A DNA stretch of 64,000 bases from Perkinsus olseni (Eukaryota > Perkinsozoa > Perkinsida > Perkinsidae). The translations under genes were made by a program, and so were the position numbers. The stretch lies in assembly GCA_013115135.1 (NCBI GenBank), contig JABANP010000070.1, forward strand, positions 62,001 through 126,000. The letters run 5' to 3'. The notes beneath the pieces are model-generated. The model saw only the letters and a program-made list of their open reading frames with translations. It had not been told where the DNA came from and made no database searches. Positions within the stretch are counted from its first letter, which is position 1. Each line of letters opens with the position of its first letter. Below, in pieces: positions 55,535 to 64,000 of this stretch.

Positions 55535-57447
55535 ATGGTAGCCCTGAAGAATATCCTCCTCATCCCCGACAGACCTCGTAAAGGTCCTCTCTCTGAAGAA
55601 GAATACTACAAACTTAAGCCACTCAGAAAGCTCATGTACAGACTGAAGTATCACCCAAGGAGGATTATGGATCTATTCCTCCTTTTCTCTAGCCTACTGA
55701 TAGAATGGTTGGCTAACACGATGTTGGCACCAATGACACCTTGGTAAGTCCACAGGCTTCGTGGAGCCTGCCAGAACTGTACCCATTGTGACAGGTATGT
55801 CGCAAAGCTGGCTCCGAATATGAATCAGGGCAACGGTACCTCCATCTTGATGGCATCCTATGCTGTGGGAACGTTCTGTTCCTCCTTGGTGACCGGCCCT
55901 TTGTCCGACCGAATTGGTCGTCGTCCAGTCATTATTGGTGCTATGACCATCTTTATGGTATCGCAATTCCTCGTCGCCAACGCCTGGGATTTGGGGAGCT
56001 TCGCCGGTTTCCGTGCAATGGGAGGCGTCGCTGCTGGTAGGCTTGGCCCTGCTGTGGTGTGATGATGAACCCCCTCTCTAGGTACTCGTCCTGTTATCAT
56101 GGCCTTTATCATCGACAGTAGTCGACCTGCTGATATGAAAATGTATGGCGTCTTCTTCGGACTGTGCGTGGTGGTTGGACAGGCAATTGGCCCTAGCATT
56201 GGTACGACGGGAGGGGATCGTTTTGACGGAAGGGGATAGTGCTAAACCGAGTTCGGGTTCCGAGAATGAATACTCTCTTTTGCCGAGAGAAAGGCTTGTT
56301 ATGAGTTTCCATTCAGGCGGAGCGTTGTCTGAAGTAACCCTATCATTCCCATTCTACTTCGTCGGAGTGCTCGGAGCGATTCTGGTATTACTACTTCTCT
56401 TCTTCCTCACCGAATCGTTGGAGAAGGACGAGAATGGTATGCCCATTCGAAAGTCGGGCGGTCCACAAGTTGTAATGGCGAAGAATAAGTTCCTCTGGCC
56501 GACCGTCGCCTGCATGGCCGTAGCAGCTTTCGCCGGACAGTAAGCCGTCTCTCTCAAAGATCATATTCGTGAGCATGGCTCCGCCTCCTGCCTTCAGATA
56601 TATCGAGATTAACTGGTCAACGGTATTTGGCTTACTCGGCTCTGAGCAGTATCATCTCAATCCCAGTGAGAACGGAGGTGTCCTCAGTATTGGAGTTCTG
56701 GCTATGATTGCAGTGAATATTCTCTACATGCCCATAACTCGTAAGTCGTATAGCGGCTGTCTCTGCCGTGCCCGGATAGCTGTCGTTTCAGGTTTCGTTG
56801 AGCCCGCTTTGCTGGCTTGCATTGGCTTGTTCGTTTCCTGCCTTATTGTGATCGTGCCGTTCATAGACAATTTGGTAGGAGTCATCTTCTTGGGTATGGC
56901 ACTTCAAGGAGGAGGTAGGAGGTGGGGGATCGAACTCGGGTCGTCACGTGCTTAATCACGCTGTCTCCCCTGCTGAGTCACTTTTATATTCAGCCGCCTG
57001 CTACTTTGCTGGTATGGCGTACTTCTCGGCGAACGTCTGTCCGCCCAAGAAACGAGGGCTCGTCAACTCTGCTATTATGGGTTCTGCCAATTCTGGTAAG
57101 CGCACAACCGGGTGTCATGCTTGGTGAAATCTAGTGACTTTTTTCAGGCGGAATTTTTGGCCCTTTTGCTGCTGGTAACCTGTATGATGTGGGTCCAGCA
57201 TATCCCTTCTATCTTTCCGTTGTTATATCCTGTATTGGAGCACTAGCCTGTAAGCGTCGAGTACTGGCATGTCGACAGATATTCCCGGCTTGAGCCCTCA
57301 GTTTCGGTGAGATGACTTCGGGCCTTCCTGTCAGGTCTTGGTATTAAGGCGGGTATAATATACCAACAAAAACTGAACAAGAAAGCTGTACAAGACCTGG
57401 CTGTCGAGACTCAGTCTAATGACACAGCAGCTTCAGTTTCGCCATGA
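55535..57447 (+). CDS. MFS transporter, drug:H+ antiporter type, tandem copy C (nine exons)
   Basis: Exons: 55535-55743, 55795-56036, 56082-56201, 56317-56539, 56598-56740, 56792-56914, 56994-57095, 57148-57249, 57335-57447. They total 1377 bp, an intact 458-codon frame, the most compact copy (introns 45-115 bp). It differs from A, B and D in lacking intron 2: GPLSDRIGRRPV (motif A) is encoded in one exon. GQAIGPSIGG is the antiporter motif C. Other family marks: LIEWLANTMLAPMTPW, RAMGGVAAG, SFPFYFVGVLGAILVLLLLF. Start taken at MVALKNIL by alignment with A; the frame is open further upstream. The 5' LTR of the retroelement ends about 133 bp before this ATG, so its promoter may be disturbed or replaced. 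Confidence 0.9.
56915..56993 (-). repeat. tRNA-like sequence forming intron 6 of MFS-C
   Basis: The 79-bp intron read on the minus strand contains GACCCGAGTTCGATCCCCCA, a T-arm/box-B-like stretch, preceded by an anticodon-arm-like region. Incomplete cloverleaf. Confidence 0.4.
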
Positions 57448-57962
57448 ATGATCGCGGTGATGCGATCGGTGTATCGGATTGTCTAGTCCCTACAAGTTAG
57501 CTGCCTTCGTGTTGCTGTTAGCAGCACTATTAGATTCTCTTGGTTCGAAGAGACGTTCGTCCGAGCGGAGTTGACCGCTCAGTTCCCGCGGAAGGGTTGA
57601 CTTCCATTTCTTCCTTTGGCACTGTCTTTCGTGAGGATATTCGTCCTTGACCCGATGCTTACTCGTTTCTCCCAGCATCGTGTGCTTTTGAGTTTGTCTT
57701 CATTTCATCTCGGGAGTATGTGTGGTTTGACGACCTTCTCATTGACTAGCACCGGGGCCTCCTAGAAATAGTCTTCTCAGCTGGAGGCGGTAGGAGCAGT
57801 AGCGAGATTCGTACTATTATTGCTTGTGTCAAAATTCGAAGATTACTATTATTTCGTGGACCAACATTTATTCAGAATGATCAGTGTGAAGTGTCGTTCA
57901 AATCAGGCCCATGCTAGCAGTCATGAAGTGGGTGTAGACAAACCTGTCTCTTCTTTGTACCG
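57448..57962. other. Spacer between MFS-C and MFS-D
   Basis: 515 bp, no gene or clear repeat. A T/C-rich stretch lies near 57660-57710. Confidence 0.55.
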
Positions 57963-60900
57963 ATGAGCATCAGCAAGGAGTTCCGGAGGATATTGCCGAT
58001 TCCAGATGGGGGCAGCGATGGTCCGATGCCCCCGAATGACTATTATAACCTCAATCATTGGAGGAGGCTACTCTATCGACTTAAATACAGACCAAGGCGT
58101 GTGGTGGACTTGACTATGATATTCTTTAGTATCTTCCTCGAGTGGCTGGGAAGTACACTCTTGGCACCTGTCACTCCATGGTAATATCATCGTCGGGGCA
58201 TGTGCTTACGATTTCTTCCTGAGTGAACAACTCAGCAGATGTTCAAAATTTGATGGGAGGGGTCGATGGAAAAAACACCTGTTTTTTGTGTGTTTTTTGT
58301 GTGTGTTTTGTTTTCGTTACACACCGTGTGTATAATGTGAGTGCCGATCCTGAACTGCCTCGGCGTCTCGGCCTGGACTGATCCGTCACGATGGGGTGTA
58401 GCGGCGGTTGTGATCATGTGCTTCAAAAACCGTACGTGCGTGTTCAGGTATATCGAGGATCTAGCTCCGGATATGAATCAAGGTACGGCTGCCTCCATTC
58501 TTATGGCTGCCTACGCTGTTGGGACATTCCTTGCATCTCTTGTTACCGGACCACTCAGTGATAGGTAGTCATTGGGAGGGCTCCTTCGATCTCTGCTAAG
58601 CCTTTTCGGTAATTATATTTCGAGTCGAACTTTTCAACACTCGAGGAGTTTCTTCTGTCTACGCGAACACGCGGTCTGCCCGATCGACGGACTACTGGTT
58701 TCTGTTCACAACTCGCAGAATGACGCAGAAATAGGTGTAACAAAAATGTTCATCGCAGGTCCGTAGTTGAGAGGGTTGTAACTGTATAGCGTTATTGTAG
58801 TCCTCTCCCTACTCCATTCCGTCGAATGGTTTACGGACCGTAAAAAAGAAATGAAAAGAGAAGATCCGGAGTCGGGCTGGTGAAAAACAGCGCTCTTCCT
58901 CGCCGCTCAGTCATACGGCACTGGTTACTCAAGGGATTGTTCGTTACTCTCAGGCTCGGTCGCCGTCCAGTGTTCCTCACAGCCATGACCATCTATACTG
59001 TAGCACAGTTCCTCATGGCCAATGCTTGGGATATTGGCAGCTTTGCAGGGTTCCGGGCCATGGCTGGTGTAGCTGCTGGTAATGGTCGGGGGTGGCCCTG
59101 CTACCGAGAATCACACGAAACCGCGTCGTTTACCCGTGAGTAGAAATTCGGAACGTGGGGAACAAGTTTGCTATAGCGTCTGAATCGACGATCTAGATTT
59201 GCTTCGTGTCATATCTTATGAGTACTCGGAATATTCCCGTATAAATCACCATGCAAATCCAAGGCTCGGTGGTGCCAAAGCTCTGCGCCGCCCTGGTATG
59301 CTCAGACGAGCTGTCAGCCTGTGGTAGTCCGGTTCGAGCGGAGATCGGGGAGGCTCTGGGAAGTGGCAACCGACGATCCCGATTGTCGCGTGTTCGTCGA
59401 GATCGATCAAGGTCTGAACCTTGGAGTGAGCCCACATGTACCCCGGACACGGGTGTACCCTGCGGCGAAGCTGAAGAAGCACCTTGACAAGTCTATGGAG
59501 GTTTTCAATCTCAATCGAGCGTACCGGAACTTCTCCTCGGTTGAACTGCAGCCTGAGATCTGCCGGGTGATACTACATGGAGGGGTTGCTCTTGGGCGCA
59601 TGAGACGGGGCCAAGATGGCACTCATGCCAAAAAAGCGACCGGGGGTATAGGCTGATAGAGGACCATTCTCGATCAGGCCTGAAGGTCAGACCTTTAACG
59701 ACCTGCGCAAGCTCAGCGAAACGTGTTCATTACCGTGAAGCCGTAGAAGATATTCGTATCGACCTATCTGATCTGCAGCAGCTGCCCATCTGATCTCGCC
59801 AGAGTACTCCGTGTTCGTGCGGTCGCGATACCTGATACTCTGATACTAATCATTTTGCGTCGTTGGCCAGGGTTAATCCCAAAATTTTTCGATAGAAAGT
59901 CCTCGGGAGCGCATCATAATTTTGTAAGGCCCGTGTAAAGCAGGTTGCTGAGCTTTCACCAGGTACTCGACCGTGCATTATGGCATATCTTACAGACAGT
60001 AGCCGGCCTATCGACATGAAAATGTACGGCGTTTTCATGGGGCTGTTTGTGGTTGTCGGACAAAGCTTGGGACCGGCAATTGGTAATATTCAGGGCTTCG
60101 GTGGAGCTGATTTTGCTGACCCGACCGGACCGATGTTCTTCTCTCTTTCACACGGAAAAATTCGAGAACATCCATGGCTCTCTGGGAATTAGCAGTGGAG
60201 TTTCTCTCGTCGTGATGTGAAGAACACTACTTTCGCATATTACATTGCGATTCTTCTGGTCCTTTCACTTTTTTCGCGAAAAGGCAGTGCGTCACGTATT
60301 ACGCGGGGAGCAATTCCAGGGAGCGTGTGATGGGGAATGAGGTATCCACATTCCGCCTTAGAAGTCCGCAAGACTCGCGTGATCAAAATTGGGTTGCTGG
60401 TCACTGACCCCGTTAGGTTTTCTCTGCAGCCATGAACATCTCGTGCTGTTCTCAGGTGGCGCTCTGGCCAGTGTGACTCTTTCTTTCCCATTCTATTTCA
60501 TCGGCGTTATCTCCGCGGCTCTGCTGGTATTTATGTATCTCTTTTTGAGAGAGTCCTTGGTGAAAGACGAGCATGGTATGCCGATCAATAAATTCGCCAG
60601 TCCCGAAGAGAAGGACCCGCCGACTAACAAGTTCCTTTGGCCGACCGTTGCCTGTCTGGCTACGGCATCTTTCTCTGGGCAGTAGGTCGGGGGCAAGGGG
60701 CGACGGTTTCTCCGATTTCTAATCGAGTGTAATACTCGGGCAGAAAGCTATTACTGAGACTGCGACGGTTTTCCACCAGCGATAATCGCACTGATTGCAA
60801 CTCACTGGCCCGATCCTACCAGAGTCCCACATTACTACGTAGATGCTTCTATTGAACACCGGGCTGCATGCGCCTCGGTCTGTGGCAGTAGGGGTTTTAG

Positions 60901-62555
60901 GTCAGAATGATTCTATCAGATACCTTCAAATCAACTGGTCCACTGTCTGCGGCTTGGTGGGTGCCGATCAATATCATTTGTCCACGTCGGCGAACGGCGG
61001 GCTCCTGGGCATTCAGGCCATCGCCTCCATCGTGGTCAACTGTATCTATCTTCCTCTCACCCGTAGGTGAATAGTCTCGGTGTCGTCGCCTTTTACTCCG
61101 CCCTCTCAGATGTCCTGGGATCGGCGTTGCTGGGATCGATTGGTATGCTCATCGCGATCGGCATTGTCGGAGTTCCATTCATAGACAGCCTCGTTGGGGT
61201 TATTTTCCTGGGTATGTGTATTCAGGCTGGAAGTAAGCATTATTTACTGCGGGCGGAATTCTAGCTGGTTGGAATAATCGTTCGTTACGCTCCTCGTGAG
61301 CGAGGCCCGCCGCCATGCTGAGGCAGTCGTCTCGTTCGGAAACTCTACTAGCTGAATTTCTTCGACTCGCTAAGAGAGTTGGCAATGGGCCAGAGACAGT
61401 CTACGAGAGAAAGACTGTCCACTGGAGTCGAGGGAGATAGACACATACCTATAGCGCAGTGTCTAGTGGTAGCTAGTTGTAGAGGAGAGTGGGCGAGTAG
61501 TCATGACACGACTGTCATGTAGGGTGAAGGAATGAGCGTATGAAAGATGGTAGAAGACTTCGACGAACTCGTGGACTAAAAGTGCTTCACAGCATGAACG
61601 ATTGTAAAGCACCGATTATCGTGTTTCTACCAGTCGTGTGAGCAGCTCATTATCGTCTTCCTTTCAGCTGCCCTGTACTTCGCTGGTATGGCCTACTTCA
61701 ACTCTGTCATAGCCCCTCCGAAAAAAAGAGGACTCATCAATTCCTGTGTGATGGGCGCTGCCAATGTTGGTAAGCGTCCTCAGGCGAGAAGCCTCATTTG
61801 CCTTCGCTCAGTGTGATTTATAGAGCAGCATCGCCTGCTTGAAACAGTGTACAGGCCAGGGGTGAGTATTGTGCTCTTTTATTCAGGTGGAATTGTGGGG
61901 CCTCTGGTCGGTGGTGATCTCTACGATCTCGATCCGACCTACCCGTTCTACCTCAGCGTCATACTCTCTTGTGTGGGCTCACTTGCATGTAAGAATCTTT
62001 GCTGTGCGATGCTATCCTTCACTCTTTCATAGTCAACATAAGATACGCGGAAATCACTCGGAGCGTCCGACGGGGGTTGAGCCGGGCTCGTACATTCGCC
62101 TTCTCGTTGGTTCGTGGCAGTATCGCCGGAAAACTAATACCACTGTGGGGGAGACACCCCCAAATCCATTTCAATCAGCAAGGGCTTCTGCCCTGCCGGT
62201 CATAAAGCGCTGGCCCCTCCGATAGACTAGTGATGTCGCCCATTTTCGTCGTTGAACTCCCTCCCTGGCTGGACCATCACCGGCTCTCCGAATCAGCCTT
62301 ATTTTTTCATTTGTCGAAGAAATCATATCGAGCTGGTAGCATGGTGATGGTAAGACTCTTTGCTTCTCAGGTTTGGGTATCCATTTCGGTATCAAACATC
62401 AGCTGAAGCTGTTCAAACAAGCAGCTGCGTCGGCTCCCACGATGAAGCCTGCGGTGACGGATGAGAGACCGCCGTGGAATCAGGGCGACACAGAGCCTAA
62501 AAACCCTTCATCGACGGACATAGACGACTCTGATTCTACAGAAACTGCGATTTGA
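57963..62555 (+). CDS. MFS transporter, drug:H+ antiporter type, tandem copy D
   Basis: Ten exons: 57963-58180, 58448-58564, 58954-59078, 59963-60082, 60456-60681, 60920-61062, 61110-61232, 61668-61769, 61887-61988, 62371-62555. They total 1461 bp, an intact 486-codon frame. GPLSDRLGRRP is split by intron 2. GQSLGPAIGG is the antiporter motif C. The last exon adds a long hydrophilic, acidic tail (STDIDDSDSTETAI), probably cytosolic. Exon 1 and the following intron start are nearly identical to copy B, whereas exon 2 differs from copy A by one base in 117, so the gene is a mosaic. Intron 3 is long (884 bp) and holds an unassigned open frame. Intron 6 is 47 bp. Confidence 0.9.
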
Positions 62556-63487
62556 TCTTTTCTTTGTTGTTGTACCTTGGCGGAAACTCCGGTGTCTTCG
62601 GAGAACCGCTGTTGCTTCCTATCGACCTTGACTGACGATCTTCATCCGGCTGGGTGGTGTTCACCACCGTCACTTCATGCAATACTAAACTTGTTCATAT
62701 ACTGAGAAACCTTCCTTCTTTTTGATCTTCTTGTTGTAATGAAATATGCAGTTTCGCGTTCTTTGCTGAAGGAGATTTTCTCGCGCCATGATTCTTGTGC
62801 GAGTTATCAATTGAATCATGTAAACTCCAGGCATAATTTGAGGGTGGGGTGATCGGAGCTGCTGTTGCTTCTCCGTGCCTGTTTTTAGTTAACGCAAGAT
62901 CGATGGAGTTGGTAGAGTATTCTTGTAAGCTTACTGTATCGTGAGGAATTTGCAGCGTACGCATGCGCAGGAGGCGACTGGTGCTTCCTTATCGCATGTC
63001 GAACGAATACGATACGGAAACTGGTTTGATGAGTTCAATCGAATATACTCTGCAAAATTGTGCTGATCCGAGGGAGAGAGATCCAGTCTTGTACAAAATT
63101 ATGCTGATCCAGTAGCAAAGACGAGGGGAGAGATCCAGTCTTGTCCAAAATTGTGATGATCCTGTAGCAAAGACGAGGGGGAGAGATCCAGTCTTGTACA
63201 AAATTATGCTGATCCGAGGGAAAGAGATCCAGTCTTGTACAAAATTGTGCTGATCCGAGGGAAAGAGATCCAGTCTTGTGCAAAGTTGTACTGATCCAGT
63301 AGCAAAGAAGAGGAGAAGAGATCCAGTCGTGCTCGAGTACGTCGCGAGGCTTGCGGCGCGAGCGACTAATCAAGTGGGCGAATATCGAAGTGGAGGAAAC
63401 GGATTCACGCTATATATTAGTTAACGTAGAGCCATCCATCCGGAAACCACTTGCGGTGCCGTCGTCCCGCCTCTACGCCACTCTCCT
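62556..63487. other. Intergenic region with a minisatellite
   Basis: Between convergent genes. 62556-63050 shows no gene. The repeat array at 63053-63335 is listed separately. Confidence 0.6.
63053..63335. repeat. Minisatellite with two alternating unit lengths
   Basis: GAGATCCAGTCTTGT (or a near match) recurs at about 63078, 63130, 63183, 63224, 63265 and 63319. Short units are 41 bp. Long units are about 52-54 bp because of an added AGTAGCAAAGACGAGG segment. Confidence 0.85.
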
Positions 63488-64000
63488 TCATGCCAAGAGA
63501 AGAATACGGCTATCAAAGCTGCCGTTGGCACCTGCAACGCCGTCGCCGTCATTAACATCGCCACCGGCACCGCCAGTATCGCCTTGGCCGCCATTACCGT
63601 CTTTGCCGCCAAGATTAACACCGTCGCCGTCACCGCCGTCACCGCCATCACCGCCGTCGCCGCCATTATCATTGCCACCGGCACCGCCGTCACCGCCGCC
63701 ACCGCCATTGTTATCGCCACCGAGGCCGCCATTACCACCAGCGCCGCCATTATCATTGCCACCGTCACCGCCGTCGCCGCCGATACCGCCACCAATTCCG
63801 CCACCGGCGCCGCCAGTACCGCCAGTACCGCCTTGGCCGCCATTATCATCGCCACCGCGGCCGCCATTACCGCCTTGGCCGCCAAGATTAAGAAGACTTT
63901 CGCCGTCGCCGTCACCGCCGTCACCGCCATCACCGCCGTCCCCGCCATCATCATTGCCACCGGCACCGCCGTTACCGCCGCCACCGCCAAAGTTATCGCC
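63488..64000 (-). CDS. Gly-rich repeat protein, C-terminal part (5' end outside window)
   Basis: On the minus strand one frame, open from the window edge to a TGA at 63490-63488, reads as GGX repeats: GGDGGDGGDG, GGNGG, GGAGGN, GGTGGTGGAGG. Asp and Asn are the main X residues; Ala and Thr also occur. A larger repeat is visible: GDGESLLNLGGQGG near 63880 and GDGVNLGGKDGNGGQG near 63610, about 264 bp apart. The last 15 residues (GANGSFDSRILLLA) are not repetitive. At least 170 residues. Other frames of this strand are also open but give low-complexity Ala/Val/Met sequence; the Gly frame is preferred because the third codon position varies synonymously (GGC/GGT). Probably structural or extracellular; no specific function can be given. 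Confidence 0.65.
   Translation of the reverse strand, partial: GDNFGGGGGNGGAGGNDDGGDGGDGGDGGDGDGESLLNLGGQGGNGGRGGDDNGGQGGTGGTGGAGGGIGGGIGGDGGDGGNDNGGAGGNGGLGGDNNGGGGGDGGAGGNDNGGDGGDGGDGGDGDGVNLGGKDGNGGQGDTGGAGGDVNDGDGVAGANGSFDSRILLLA

Noticed and set aside
63421..63990. 189-codon ORF rich in Ala, Val and Met on the minus strand
   Set aside because: It is a shifted frame of the Gly-rich repeat; codon-position variation supports the neighbouring frame instead.
1..64000. Spliced-leader donor or acceptor gene of the dinoflagellate/Perkinsus type
   Set aside because: I looked for the conserved CCGTAGCCAT-type leader and found no copy, so it cannot support the organism guess.

Overview
This is eukaryotic nuclear DNA. 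The genes are split by short GT-AG introns, mostly 41-60 bp and all with standard splice dinucleotides. There are two nuclear-type tRNA genes without an encoded CCA, tandem families of paralogous genes, and one complete LTR retrotransposon. Gene content (ornithine aminotransferase, a DUF2817 metallopeptidase-like protein, GNAT acetyltransferases, a GT34-type glycosyltransferase, an HMG-box protein, MFS antiporters) and the compact intron-rich style fit a unicellular protist. A Perkinsus-like alveolate is my best guess, but that is inference and nothing in the window proves it.

Layout. 0-1 kb: the 3' part of an ornithine aminotransferase gene (+). 4.2-5.9 kb: a DUF2817 gene (-). 8.0-15.6 kb: four tandem GNAT genes (+), each with four exons, a hydrophobic N-terminus and a shared C-terminal segment; copies 2 and 3 lie in a larger segmental duplication. 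15.6-25.2 kb: gene-poor DNA with a tRNA-Pro and many near-perfect hairpins. 25.2-27.2 kb: a GT34-like gene (-) with a tRNA-Leu inside an intron. 28.3-33.7 kb: a small predicted secreted protein, an HMG-box gene and a poorly resolved multi-exon gene, all on the minus strand. 35.3-62.6 kb: four tandem MFS drug:H+ antiporter-like genes (+), called MFS-A to MFS-D here. Between MFS-B and MFS-C sits a 10.26-kb Ty3/gypsy-type element on the minus strand with identical 401-bp LTRs, TSD CGTG, gag, pol and a long third ORF of unknown function. 63.5-64 kb: the 3' end of a Gly-rich repeat protein gene (-), running off the window.

I reconstructed exons by hand. For MFS-B, C and D the exons sum to uninterrupted frames of 468, 458 and 486 codons; GNAT1-3 give 238, 211 and 207. 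Several other genes (aminotransferase, DUF2817, GT34, HMG-box, MFS-A, and three places in the retroelement) each need a single one-base shift to stay in frame. Because this recurs in unrelated genes and in an element whose LTRs look identical, small sequencing or assembly indels are as likely as pseudogenisation.

Most worth a second look: the unknown third ORF of the retroelement and its textbook -1 frameshift signal; introns that appear to be made of tRNA-like or fold-back repeats; candidate introns of only 21 and 26 nt; mosaic exons in MFS-D; the array of GNAT enzymes with secretory-type N-termini; and a group of long odd-length palindromes with a one-base centre.
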